A stretch of DNA of 64,000 nucleotides from Nautilus pompilius (Eukaryota > Mollusca > Cephalopoda > Nautilida > Nautilidae): NCBI GenBank assembly GCA_018389105.1, contig JACATO010001050.1:188501-252500 (forward strand), written 5' to 3'. Position 1 is the first letter of the stretch. Each line of letters begins with the position of its first letter. Below, piece by piece: positions 11,775-24,765 of this stretch. The notes below the pieces were generated by a model, which saw nothing but the letters and a program-made list of their open reading frames with translations, was not told where the DNA came from and ran no database searches. Made by a program: the position numbers and the translations under genes.

Positions 11775-12300
11775 GGAGTAGGCTTCCAAGGAGGGGGGGG
11801 GGGTTTAAGGGTTGTCACTGCAGTGTTTTTTTATCTCACAGGTTAAGGCGGGGCTCCCTCGATCGATAGGAAGAGGACCGACCCGGAGATCGTGTGGCCC
11901 AGCGGATGTGCGATGCTGAAGTTACATAGTGTGTGTGTGTGTCAGCCATCCCGTTATCGAAGCGAGCAATGAGTACATGCGAATATTTATTGAAAAGTTG
12001 GGGCTTACTGAAGGGGAAAAGGGCCGGTGTGTGTGTTGTTGGGGGGGGGGGGTGAACTGATTCTTTCTTTTATGGCTTCTATCTACAGTTTTCTGGGGTT
12101 ATCGGTGATGCCTGGTGTAAGTTACTGACTGTAGTGGTCCACCGTTCCGCTTGGCTACTCGCTTTGCCCACTGTTGAAGTGAAGTGAACTCGCTGCCCCT
12201 CCCCCGGTACCTTCCTGATGACCGACCCCACGTGCGGAAGATCGGCCGCCAGCCGCCCTCACTAATGGACGGTTTTAAAATAAGTAACTTCTCGTGAGCG
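11775..12300. promoter_or_regulatory. CpG-rich, GC-rich block in the PBX intron, just 5' of the recognition-helix exon
   Basis: In an otherwise AT-rich intron, this stretch holds around thirty CpG dinucleotides by eye, a G11 run (11793-11803), a G12 run (12041-12052), a (GT)n tract near 11932-11942 and a CACGTG E-box at 12229-12234. It begins about 200 bases upstream, in gene orientation, of exon d. No open frame or transposon end was recognised. It could be an enhancer, an internal promoter or an unrecognised GC-rich repeat; the sequence does not decide. Confidence 0.35.
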
Positions 12301-14394
12301 CTACGTCGACAAAGCTTATACTTTCAGGTACGGAAAGGAGCTACAAGTAAATAAGATAAATATATGCTTTTGTTTAGCTAAGTTCTTTCGACTCCAAATT
12401 TCTGGGTGAGAAAACACCTTTCTACTGGTCAGAGCATTGGGACAATCCTCCCTCCAGAGAGAGGGAGGGAGTAGGGTTGTTGGGTGGCCGGCTCCCAGTC
12501 TCAATGTAAACTAATTTTGGCTAAAATCCTCCTTTAAGACCATAAGTTTTCATTTTAAAAAAATTATCAATTTTTGTTACTAATCGAAATTTAAATAAAA
12601 TTTCTTTGAACCTAAAAAAAAAAAAGTTGTTCTTAGCAGACAAAGAAAACCAACCTTTCACAGTTATTTCTTTTCATTAGTGCAACCATTTTTGCAATCA
12701 ATACTTATTTTTAAGTTTTGATTTCTTCAAAATAGTGCAAGCCACTATTGTTTAAAACTAATTTGTTCATACACCTGCGTCTTTTCGTCTGTCTGTCTCT
12801 GCATGTGCACCTGTGCGCAAATGTTTGAAACCACAAACAAACCAAATCCTGTTTAGTATTATTTTTAGACCAAAAGTTGCCTTCCAAGGCAGAAGAATAT
12901 CAACGAAAATTCCTAACTTGTAATCAAGATTCCCATGCTGAAATACAGCTACATATACAATGGTTACCCCGCAAAAACACACACACGCACAGACAGAAAG
13001 AACTGAAAACACTAAATGTCTCAAGTAAGTTAGAGAAAAAATGTACACCAAGAAATTGTATGCATATAAATCCCTGCAGTCTAAGCTGGTGGTTCAGGCA
13101 CTCTTTGCCAATTCATTAACTTCCATTCAATAGGGACGCGCTGGCTGAAATATCGCCTCTGTAATGCTAAACAGCCGGGTTCCATTTGAATGCCCCTAGT
13201 ATCTTTCCTTTAAATAAGGACTCCTGTAAATTTCTGATTAATCCTTTTGCAATACCAGATTCAAAAGACAAAAAAAACGACATAAATCACACTGGTAATT
13301 CACTGCGCTAATGCCAGTCAAATGAATTTATAGGATTTATATGCAACCAGAATAAATAAGTTAAACTAATGCAACAGAACCAAAATAATAATAATGATAA
13401 GCATTTCCTCCATTCTGAACTCTGATGCGTATAAAAGCGTGTAATACCGTTCATGCTTGGGACCTTCAAATAAAAGCCTAGTACGTGAAAAACAAATCCT
13501 CTCTTTTCCCTGGAATTAATTATGTAATGCACATTTTCTTTTTTATCTTTTGAAAGAAAACTGAAAGTCTCTTTTAAAATGAACTTCAAAGTGAAAGTCA
13601 TCAGCTATTTCACATGTTAATTACTAATTGGAAGCAAAGAGGAAATTAATCAATAGAATACCAAGAATTTATAGCCATGACTGACAACAGATTTGCATTA
13701 CTGCATCCCAACCTTTCAGGCACAATTCTGCAAGAGCATAAAACTAATTTACTATTAAAGGCGAGAAGACACAGACTATTTGGGTGAAGCACTCAATGGC
13801 TGGTGTCAAATAAAAGGTTTTATGTAAACACCATATAACGCATTTCTATCTGATCAGCCCCCCTCCCAATATTTTTATTGATAATTTTAAGAATTCTGTT
13901 TCCTTTTGAAGTTGCAGAAATGTAATTTTTCAACAGGAATAAATTCAGAACTGCCATGGAGAAGAAATTAAATACCTGAAATTAAATGGCTTTAAAAGTA
14001 GCATGCACCAGCTTTCCTAACCGAACACGTGCTATAAAATGACCTGTAGCTTCCAAGTTTGCCGTCTAATCATGGCTGATTGTCATTTAGTGCTTTCTGC
14101 AAGGCAAACCAGTGCTATATTTATGTGAAGCAGACTCAAGTGTGTGGGAAACATTTTACAGAAAACCGTGAACATTTTGCTTTTTTTTTTTAAAAATTGG
14201 CATCCTTAGTAAACTTGATATTCCATATGTTATTATTAGAAATGATGCAAAACCTTCCAGCCACAGGCTCAGAGTCCAGGATATGAAGCAGTTTAAAAAA
14301 AAAAAAAAACTCTGATAAAGCACAAAAACATAATTAATGTAATAGGTCCACTTTTACGCTGCTAATCAATAGTTTGAATTTGGCGTCTACGTGT

Positions 14395-14620
14395 AATTTC
14401 TTCTTTCTACGTGAAACCTTGTCCTGACTTTGAGGCTGGGTGCGGTTGGGAGCTTTAAAGCGGTGGTCAGGGTGCAAGTCAGTCAAACATTTTGCCATAG
14501 AACCTCCTCCACAAGTACCCAGAAAATCCCTGTTAGAACAATGTTTTGCCATGGAAGGAAACCAAATCCAGCCGCTCATCCACAGCAGGCTGGCCATCTT
14601 CATACAAATCCATCTGCTGC
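14395..14620 (-). repeat. tRNA-derived SINE fragment, copy B (reversed)
   Basis: The minus strand carries the same body module as copy A (TCTAACAGGGATTTTCTGG, then a TACTTGTGGAGGAGG-type stretch) and ends in the shared CCTCAAAGTCAGGACAAGGTT tail-like sequence. It lacks a recognisable promoter head. Open frames of 60-90 codons over it on both strands are accidental. Confidence 0.6.
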
Positions 14621-15530
14621 CTCCACATACATAATGATGATAATAATAAACAAAAATATGGGGTCTTGATTACAAAGTTGCTAAGATTCTGGCATTGTTA
14701 GATATCAGAAAACAGAATTGTTAATGAGTTAAATAAATTATCAGCAAGTGTAAGTGTAGCTAATAATAAAACAATTAATCAGTTTTAGAATTGTATCGAT
14801 GGTCATTTCTCTTCTCTGAAGAGCCCTTGGAAAAGGCATGATGATTTCTTGCCGCCCTAAAATGGTCTTCAGCTAATTACTCTTTATGATCAATGATTAA
14901 AGAGGTTATCCATTCTTTATAAATATACTAAGTGGCATTAAAAATACATCATCAAGGCAATTACTAAATGATATAAAATTAAATTTAAAGATTCAATATT
15001 AACAATCGTTTTGACAATTCTGTTAAATTCAACACGGGTTAGATTTTGAAACTATCAACTTGCATAAAAAGTGTGCAAAATATGAAGCTTTGCATTTACC
15101 CTTGGCAAAATATTCAATGCATGTGCTTTGTGCCACATCTGATACTACAATTGATAAATGATGAGAGGCAACAAGCCGTGGTAATGCTGGGCAACTATCA
15201 GTCTTGCCCAAGGCACCACCTATGCATAACCGACATCCAGCTATTAAATTGGCTATTCAGGTTCTCCAAAGTTGACTCCTCCTAGAGTGTTAATTGAGCC
15301 AGCAGCAAAGTGTAGTTGCTAAAGAGAGACATCTGAACTAGTCCATGTCCTGATGAGTGCAAGCATGTCTTGCTGCACATAGTAGTCACACCTATTGAGA
15401 ATTAATCAACTACCCTTCACTTTCGTATTGATTACTATGAAGTCATTACTTGTGACAAATACTGTTTACCACTATGAAGAGATTAAAAGAACATCAGTAC
15501 AGTAATATCCAGTTGAAAGCTGATTCACTA

Positions 15531-15853
15531 TTAAGTCTTTCCCAACCAAGACTTTTGACATCATTTCCATTAACAGATTTACTCCTCCGTTGACAAATGA
15601 TTCAGGATTTTTCAAAGGGCATTCATCAATGCCTAAACTAACGATATCCCATGCTATTGACTAGTCATCTATCGAGCGTCACAAAAGCTACATCAGATTG
15701 GTGATCTCAGACTTTGGCAGGGAAAGAGTTAAGCTCTTGGCTTTGGCTAATGCCTAAACTAACGATATCCCATGCTATTGACCATTCATCTATCGAGCAT
15801 CACAAAAGCTATATCAGATTGGTGATCTCAGACTTTGGCAGGGAAAGAGTTAA
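15531..15853. mobile_element. piggyBac-type MITE with its right end tandemly duplicated
   Basis: A TTAA at 15531-15534 is followed by GTCTTTCCCAACCAAGAC. A TTAA at 15729-15732, read in reverse, is followed by CTCTTTCCCTGCCAAAGTC. This fits a piggyBac-like element of about 200 bp. A 121-base unit (15628-15748) covering the right half plus 16 bases of flank is repeated at 15749-15866, giving a second TTAA at 15850-15853. The units differ at only a handful of positions. Confidence 0.65.
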
Positions 15854-17170
15854 GCTCTTGGCTTTGACTTTAAAAAAATTCCCATAAAGTAAAAATTGCG
15901 AATTCAAATAAACCAGGTGCACCCGCCATTTTTGTTTACTCTTGCTGAGAGCCGATGACAAAACGGCATATTAGACAGACCAGAGGCACATCAAGACATA
16001 GCTGCTTCATAAGAGCCAGTGCATCATACAACATTCAATAAAATAGACCACCCACCCAGGATGACCACTACCTAGCACTGACCCAAATACATCTGGCTCT
16101 GCTGTTGCCGCTTACCACAATGGTATTGCACTTACTTTCAACAGGGTATTGTTGTACTAAACTGTTTTTCTACTGTCATTTATACAACTGCATTCTTAAT
16201 GACTTTCAGTATAATAATAATACAATATAATTAACAACAGTATTGAAATTTAATTTTTGTAGCTTAGAGGGAAATGGTTTGACAGGCTGAAAGAAATTTT
16301 AAGACATTACAATTTTCTAAAAGACAGGCAAAGGAATACAAATGCTTGGCAAGAAAATTGAAAAATTAGATTAGAAATTTTTCATTCTAGATAAAATCAA
16401 AACTCCAAAATTCTGTTAGAATAATTAAAAAAGTCTAAATCAACATGATTTTGTTTGAATATATCATAATACTGATATCTTGCTTCAAATAAGTTCCATT
16501 ATTCATTAAATAGTTTAATCTGTTTTTTAAGAGTTTCTGAGAGAGTAACTCATAATAAATTTGCATAGCTGTTCCATTTGGTTATCCTACTAATGCATGA
16601 CACATTGCAGTCGTCTCTTAAGTTATACAGTAAAAAAATGAACAATAAAGCTGAAAGACTCTTCATGAATTTCAATTTTGATCATATGCAAGACCTTGCA
16701 GTGCTGCTTTTTAACAAAAATTTGACAGAAGAGAATTAAAGAAATTACCAAATATAATTAAAATTGCAATAAATACCAAAAAATTCCATTAATTAAGATT
16801 GGTTCTTTGTAGTTTTAGATTACTTAACTACACGCATGCATTTATTTTACATCTTAAATTTGCTTTTATGGTCAGATTTGGCTATAAATTGAACAATATC
16901 AACATTCAGAAAGAGAGCAGAATAAATTTCTTCAACACAATGTATTTTTTTAAATAAAACTAGCACCACCAACCAGACTTAGCTAATTAATAAATCCAAT
17001 CAAAATGGCTATCATTGCCAGAATGACTGATGAGTTTATAAAAACAAAATTTTAATTAAAAATTCAATCAATCAAATCCTACAAAGACCCAAAATAAGAT
17101 TTTTTAAAAGGCAAATTCAGAAATACACACATACTCTCCTAAATTTAAGAAAGATTACCCTCTAATCATC

Positions 17171-19169
17171 ATGGATGACGCATGTCCCCTGACCTCTCAG
17201 GGTGATACCACCTCTCAGTGTGAAGTGTATGCTAAACTGTCGAAAGTTTTGAAAATGTCAGGTGATCTAAGTGATAAGAAAGAATGCTCACCATCAGATC
17301 AGCTGGTAAGAAATGTGAAGAAGAATATCAAGTGAGAGGTGATTTGACTGATGCAGAGAGTGACCACGAGAAAACACTGTCACCAGCCACATCCCCTCCA
17401 ACCACATTTGATCTTTGTATGGTCACATGATGACGGTTTCATACCAACTTTTCCTGTTTATGATAGAGGTGACTGTAGTGTTATGGGGAACTTTGATGTA
17501 ACAAAAGACAGTCAAAAAATAAAATATTTCCAAGCATGTTTTGGTGGTGAACTGATGGACCATATTGTTAGTGAAACAAACATTATGAATTTTGTGCTGA
17601 CGATGAAATATCTCCACACTCTCACACGCAGTGTTGGTGATAGAGTTCGTGAAATGTATGTGTTTCTTGCTCTGCTCATGCTGATGCCACATGGGAAGAA
17701 ACATACTATATGAGTATTGGAAAAAGGACACATTGACAAGTACACCAATGTTTGGCAAATACATGACAAGAGATGGGCTCCAGCTGCTCTTCAGGTTTTT
17801 GCACTTTGCAGACAATGATAATCACGATGCAGAAGACTGTATGTGGAAAACTAGGCATGTTTTCAAATCTCTGAAAAACAAGTCCAGTGCATCTTCAAGC
17901 CATTCCAAAAGGTGATTATCGTTAAAGAGTCTGTCTTCTACTGTTCAAAGGACTAGTGTTCAAACAATACATACCATCAAAACACCACAAATTTGGGATA
18001 AAGTTATTTGTTTTATGTGACTGTGAGACAGGCATGGTATTAGACATGATACTGTAGCACTGCTGCACCCCCTCAGATTTTCTGGTACAGATGTAAAAGA
18101 AATTGATTGAAAATTATTTAGGGAAGGAACATATATTGTACATAGACAACTGGTTCACAAGCCCTTACCTGTGTCAATATTTGATGAAAAATAACATTGG
18201 GGTATGTGGCTCAGTTAAAACAAATAGAAAAAAAATATATGCCAAAGATCACATGACATATCCAGCATGGTAAGTGCGAGTTACAGAAATCAGAAGACAT
18301 TTTGGCTTTGCATTAGCATGATAAGCATGATATCACCATGCTGATAAACATTTGCACAGGAAAACATAAAGCAACCAAATATGGTGTTGGACTATGTACA
18401 GATCGTGCATTTGGTATACACGTCAGACATGCAGATAGAGTCTGTGGAATGTGTACAAAAATCGATCAAATGGTATAAAATTATTCTTCCACTTGGTATA
18501 TGTTATCCTTCTGAATGTGTATAACATGTACACGGTCAAAGCTAGAAAGAAAATATCAACGACAGTTCAGTCACAGTGTGGTACAACAATTACTGGAAAA
18601 CCATGGTACACTGAACCACTCCCACTCTAGTTGAAAAGTTGGTAGCCATGCCCCAGACAGACTCGTAGCAGAGAGCAATGGGACAGTGTCATGTATGCAT
18701 GTACACTGTAAGAGACTGAAAAAGAAAATTAGCTGGTACATGGTGCAGTGTGGTGTTAGTTTGTATAATGGTGATTACTTCAGAGACTGTCACGCACTAT
18801 AAAATTGTAAACAGTGGAAAACTGTACAGTATCATTATAGTAAATTCATTTAGTGTAATATTTGTACATATATTCATGTTATTCACCACCAATGCTATGT
18901 CTATGTAAGATTTAACTCAAGTCTGGTAACAAATGGAAGAAAGCAAACAAACTACACATTCCACACCCACCTCTCTTATTGCGAGGTCACAAAAGACCAC
19001 TCCAGATTTTTCTGCGCCACCTTTCTACTTTGTCTCACTTTGCACTCCACCGGGCCAAAATAAAGGTTGTTATATGATATTTTCATGCATTTTTATGTAT
19101 CTTTTCCTTAATTCTACATGCAAATCCATCAATGAGATTTTCAACCCTATACTGCCAGTTATGGGTTAA
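17171..19169 (+). pseudogene. piggyBac-family transposase relic
   Basis: It starts near ATG 17171 (MDDACPLTSQ). The frame at 17351-17713 contains DSQKIKYFQACFGGEL, IVSETNIMNFVL and FLALLMLMPHGKKHTI. It continues one frame over with YEYWKKDTLTSTPMFGKYMT and LLFRFLHFADNDN (17691-17915), typical of the DDE_Tnp_1_7 domain of piggyBac proteins. Further pieces are LVFKQYIPSKHHKFGIKLFV near 17950, CDCETGMVLDM, LYIDNWFTSPYLCQYLMKNN near 18135 (with the catalytic Asp-Asn) and a Cys-containing tail CHVCMYTVRD near 18690. A TTAA at 19166-19169 follows CCAGTTATGGG and may be the right end. No convincing left TTAA end was found. Confidence 0.8.
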
Positions 19170-20234
19170 GGCTGATGGCTGATAAAGTTCTTTTTTTTTC
19201 AATATCCTCGTTAGCCCCATAAGAGAATTCGCTAAACAGAAGCTGAGTAACTTCTTTCTGGACATCGCTATTTGGATCTGTTGTAGAAAGTCAGAACAAA
19301 ACAAAAACCTTTACCTGTCATCAGTCAGAATACATTCAGCAGCATAGGCCACTACTGCACAACTTCACAAGTTTCTCCAGAAGTAAAAACCTTTTAACTG
19401 CTGAGAAATAATTTGTGTTGAGACCATGTTAATTGTAGATATTTCCACCAACACAAATTTTTAAAACTCACAGCAACAACAACAACAAAAAGCAATATTC
19501 TAATAATCTGGTTCTTAATGATGGTGACCTTAATAAGAAACAAAAGCACAAGGAAATAGTTTACACAAATGAGTTATTTCCCTTTGACCAAAATACTTTT
19601 CCAAAAATTGTTATTTAAAAATTAATTAAAACAATACTAAATTAGACTTCTCATCAGAAAATTATTAAAGCTATTCAGTATGGACATAGTATTTATCAAT
19701 ATTGTTCTTTTATTTTTTTCCTGTCTTTCTAAAAACAAACAATTTTCAGAGTCCTCAGATAATGAATGGCTGCTGCTATAGCTGTTATCAGAACATGACA
19801 ACCACATTGAACCAAAGCATTTTCATGACGCCATTTTTAAAATAAGAAAACAAGTGCCCTAAAATATATTGAAGAGGTAATTTTTTTTGTACTTCTTTTA
19901 TTTTAAAAATAGGTAGTGAAAAATATGGGCATAACCCCCCTTTTTTGGCTTAACCTTGTTAAAAAATGCTAATTACAAAATACATCCATTTTAATATTGA
20001 AATAAATGATAGGAAAAATAAAGTTAAAAACACATTACTGTAAATAACTTATCTAATTTGTTTGAAAAGGAAATTCACTGTCAAAACCAAGTATTTATTT
20101 ACAGGCTGAATCAGCAAATCAGATATGCATTGTCTGAAGGGTGAAAACCACATCCAATCACAGATGATTTACATTAATGCAACCTCTATTGAAATTTATG
20201 GGAAATTTTGTTATATTTTAACTAAGCATAAAAT

Positions 20235-20880
20235 GCAAGCCATAAGAAGTACAGGTAATGCCATTGGCCAGGAATTCATTCTGGTCTCCAGGCACCTGTA
20301 GAAAATCCACGCTCGGCGAGCCTCTGGCAGATCGAACTCTCGACCTACCACTTGTGGTGGGCACCGAGGACCACACCCTCCAGGCGAGGTCACTTAGGGT
20401 CAACCTTACGAGGGTGGGGAGGCGAGTACTCTGTTTAGGGGGTGTGGCAGTCGGAAAGTCCTCTACCCGAAAAGAGTGGAGGCGAGTGGCGCTTTTTGCC
20501 TCTGGCAAACCTTTCTGGCCAAGAAGGTTAGGTGCGTCAAAACCGGTTTTGGACTTGACGTGCTGAAGCGATCACTCTTACATGGGGCGTTTTATGCCCC
20601 AACACGCTGGCTGCTATGGCGGCGGCCAGTTACACGAGGTGCCACCACCCTCCACTCCCTTCTCCTCAGAGATACACACACATACATGACTTTCACACGC
20701 ACCACTTACGCATTCACCACAAAAAGATTAAAAAAAAAAAAAAAGAAGATCAAAGTGTGTTTTGGTCTCTGAGAGTTGCTTCCCCCCCCCAGAGGTTATG
20801 GTTTTGTTGGATCAACACCGCCAATTTGACAGGCCTGACTACCTGGGGGCTTGTATTGTAGACTCCCTAGCTGGGGATGA
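20235..20880. repeat. GC-rich retroposon-like insert, unclassified
   Basis: A block far richer in G, C and CpG than its surroundings, so probably an insertion. On the minus strand a B-box-like GAGTTCGATCT lies at about 20329-20339, within a tRNA-like context. On the plus strand the block is followed by an A14 run near 20731-20744 and a second GC-rich stretch. Four overlapping open frames of 60-100 codons occur on both strands, but none resembles a known protein, and I take them as by-products of the base composition. Confidence 0.45.
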
Positions 20881-21461
20881 TCACCAGTATGAATCCCAGA
20901 CTTCAAGTTAAAGATCATAATATTTCACCCATCTGGCATACTTGAGCTTATGCCTCACCCTCAGCAATTTCAGTTTACCCATTCTCCTCTCAAAGGAAGT
21001 TACACAACGAATACCCTACACGTTTACTTACATGCACCCCTGCAAAAACCAAAAAAAAATAATTACACAGCTTTATATTGTATAATTTTTTCGCCTGTAA
21101 ATAACTTAAAAAACATAAACATTCACACATTATTATCAGCTGAACTGTTTTCAGGACCTTTAAATAAGTCGCCTGATGCAATCCACTAAAACCAAAATAA
21201 AACCACTAATAATCCATGGCTAGTGACCCATGTCACTGTTTCAGACCAAAGAAGCAAAGATACCTCTGTAATTTCATATAGAACATACAAATTTGGTACA
21301 TGCAGAAATCATAAGCAGCAAGTGGGGGAGGATGGATACATCTCTTAGAAGACTACTTTTTAAAAACCAAAAGTATTCACCTATATATTCTTTCAGAATT
21401 GAGACTTTTACTCGCTGAATTGTTAATCATGAAGATGAAACAGAATAAAAAGAAAGATATC

Positions 21462-22261
21462 TTTTGCCCTTTCCTGTTTAGGGTAGCCAGAACCATCCTG
21501 GACACACCGATCAAGACAGTCTGCCATCGACGAGTTTATTTCATGAACACGGTCCGTATTATCACCTTCTCTGGCTATTTACATTAATTGTTTTCCTCAC
21601 AAAAATTACTTAAAGCTGTTTATGTGACCAACTTGGACTAACTTGTATTATCTGTCTGTCTGACAGAATCCAACACTGAATCCTTGTTTTCTGGTAATGA
21701 GTGAGGAACATAGTAAGGAGAACATTGTCATCAAATGGAGTTCAAGTCATCTGCAGCCCATCAATGTACTGGCGTTTTTTAGAGGATCACCCCCCCCCCC
21801 CCACACACAACTGAGGAGATAAACCCCTAGGCAGCAGTGGAACCAAGCAGGCAAAGCTGATAAAACCTAAATGGCACCACCAGCAGGGAGATTAAAGCTT
21901 TCCTGCTAGTAAATATCACCATAGGTCTCCATTCTGTCCCTTCATTAAGGATTATTGAGTGAGGATGACAGACTTAGTGCCAAAAGTAATGACAGTGAGA
22001 AGATTCAAGAAACTGAATCGTTGTACCTCTGTGACAAGTCTGGTGATTTCATGCTACATTCTTTTTTTTTTTTAACTTTCTGCATCATCAACTGAATTTT
22101 TCTTTTCATTTTCTGGACATACAAACTATGTGCTAAATCACTTGTGCTGTTAGAGTCATTTCATGACTTAATATTTTTTTAATCATTTTAATCTGATAGG
22201 TGCATTTTGAGCAGCCATTTTGGAACATGCAAAATGTCAGCATTTCCTAAACAAGGGCTAA
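21462..22261 (+). mobile_element. piggyBac-like non-autonomous element, copy 1
   Basis: Same family and orientation as the copy at 27585-28521, sharing GATGACAGACTTAGTG, GTGACAAGTCTGGTGATTT, CATTTTCTGGACATAC and GTGCATTTTGAGCAGCCAT in the same order. The ends are degenerate: TTTTGCCCTTTCC at 21462 and AAGGGCTAA at 22253-22261. It contains a C13 run at 21790-21802. It has no coding capacity. Confidence 0.65.
21790..21802. repeat. C13 homopolymer
   Basis: A run of C inside piggyBac-like copy 1, followed by CACACACA. Confidence 0.95.
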
Positions 22262-24454
22262 AAATAAGCTGTCTTGTTAGAGCATTTGGTCTATATATAT
22301 ATATATATTTTTTTTTTAATGACAACAGGAGATTAAAAAAATTGCGTTGAAAATGCAAATGAAGACAAAGAATAGCAATGTCCAAAATATTTATTTCATG
22401 TCTATAAAGTAATGAGCAAACAGAGTTTTTGTTGATTTTTATCTAGCATTCTTTAAGCATTGTGTTATTAAGCAAAATATAGGGCAGTGGAATGCTCACT
22501 GCTCCCCAGCCACTCTAGCCCAGGACTAGATTTGACTGAGAAGGCAACTAATTTCCTATCAATCTTTCAGAGTGCCTTTGCTGTCTAACCAGCATCCTTA
22601 ATGGTGATGGTAAAAGAAAGGAAGAGAAGTGATGCAATATGACAAAAGATGAGTGATAAGGCTGCCATTTCCAGTGAAGGCTTTCATAACCTCATGTTTG
22701 TTCAAGCAGAATGGTGGAGAATCTTTATACATTCATCAGAACAAAAGAAGATTAAACATAGAGTGGCAAAGAAAAAAAATAGAAATTAATTATTTCAATA
22801 CACAAACAGAAATATTAAGTGCTTCACTAATAAATAAAATATTGTAGATTTAATACTAATTATCTACATTTAAAAAATAAGAAGTTTTCTTCCATTTGAC
22901 TATCAGAGTCAAAAGATAGCTAAGTCTTAAATCATCAAAACAATAGCATCAACAAACAATAAAATGAAAACTCTTTTTTGTAAGTTGGCTTTTTGTAAAA
23001 TAACTGATAAAATATTTTCCCTGACTTCTGGTATTTCTTTGCTGTCACTTTTTTTTTTTTAAATACCTTAATGTAATAAATATTTTACTGCTTACAGAAA
23101 CACCACTAAATACTTTTACAATTGATGACAGAAACCTACAAATTGCAACAAATTGGGATCCAAAAAAGTTTGCCCCTTAATCCTAAAAAAATTTATAGCA
23201 ATCAAACTTATAAACCAGCAAGTATTCATTATTTAAAAAAAAAAATGAAGTATCGTTACCGAAGTGATAGGAAAAAATAAGAGTAAGCCAATATACTGGT
23301 AGAACATTGGTCAGAGGACATTCTAAGCTGTAGCTCTCAGCAGAAACCTGGCCAAAACCAGAGCAAGAAAACTCAGGAATGATCTTGTGTCATCAGGGAC
23401 AGTGACCAAGAAATGGATGAAACAAAACACTTTCTGTATTACAGAATCCTTGCATTACCACCTCTCAACCCAAGTGGTTGAAGTAATAGTAACGGCCATT
23501 TGAGCAGTATATTCCACCATTCTCTGAAGATGGTCTGAGAAGTCGCACATTTGTAGTTGTGTTCCAATTAGAAAAATCCATTCATTATAAAAGATCAATG
23601 CTTGAAAAACTGGCAAAGGAAGAAGTAAAACTTGCAAAGTTAGTTGTTTTTCATTTATTTATTATCTTTTTTTAAGTTTCAATAACTAACATACTGTTAA
23701 CATAAAATTAAATTTTGATGAGCCTAGATGCCAGAGAATGTTAAGATGATTTAATGTGCATGTTTTCACCTCATTGTTCCAGAAACATGCCCAGTAAAGA
23801 GTTGCTAGATTTCTCTCTCTCTCTCCCTGTTAGTTTCTTCACCACCGCTTAATATGCATAGAACAGGGTTCTGATCTGATGTTTTGATGAAGTCACTACC
23901 AGTAAATTACAAATAAGTCTAACATGGTTTGGTCCCTGTTACAAAATTTTTGCCTTCATGAATGCTAAATTATTATACTCCGAGACCCCATAAAAAATAA
24001 AAACAGAATGATACCTCATAAAACTATATCAAGACCTGCAGATATGGGAGAGTTAAAAAATAAGAAAAGAAAAATGAGGTTTACTTGCCTAGTTGTGGTA
24101 AAATGCAAGTACAACCACTTAAAATGGATAGGTTTGAGCTCCACCCTAAAACAGCATCATTTCACCTTTTAAATAATATGTCATCAAATAAATTTTAAAA
24201 TGAAAGGATACAAACACAAAGAAACTTAAGTATGTACTGTCACTTTTGGCCAAGCCTTCAACAAAGGCACTGAGTGACCTTTCCTTATTATTTTACATCC
24301 ATGTATTTTAAAAGAAGAATCCAACCACAGATGAATAGAGAAAGTTCTGCAATTCTTTCAGCTCATCTCTTTATTTACTGAACAAATTCAGAGTAACTTT
24401 ATTCCCCTCCTCCTTACCTGGTATTGATTGTTTTATTCCATTAAGACATATTTA

Positions 24455-24765
24455 AGGAGAGTATGGTGGTCCAATGGTAGACTGCTGGTAGACTGAGAGC
24501 ACAAATTCAGATCCTGGTTGGAACGGACTCAATTTAGCATTCTTCTCTGGCATGGTTTCTGGATACATGTGGTGGAGATTCTGCAGGTAACTCTTAACTA
24601 GCTCACACCTTGACCTCTGCTCAAGAGCCCCTAACTGTACTCTGGTAACTTGCTTAGTCACGAAGGCTGATACCCACCCCACACCCTAACCCTTTTAGCT
24701 CACTGCTGAGAGATGTCCTCAGACCTTAAAGTCAGAGCAAGGTTCACCAGACTTAAACATACATA
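24455..24765 (+). repeat. tRNA-derived SINE, copy C (head to tail)
   Basis: The head contains an A-box-like TGGTCCAATGG at about 24467-24477 and a degenerate B-box AATTCAGATCC near 24504-24514, the spacing expected of a tRNA promoter. The tail has cctcagaccttaaagtcaga, shared with copy A. The body differs from copy D, so this looks like a subfamily with a different middle module. Confidence 0.65.

Noticed and set aside
14066..14085. CTGATTGTCA resembling a PBX/MEIS binding site, possible autoregulation
   Set aside because: One imperfect match of ten bases is expected by chance in 64 kb.
14430..14669. 79-codon plus-strand frame
   Set aside because: It overlaps the reversed SINE fragment and an opposite-strand frame of similar length.
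20258..20772. Overlapping open frames of about 100 codons in the GC-rich insert
   Set aside because: They occur on both strands and in several frames, have no recognisable domain and follow from high GC content.
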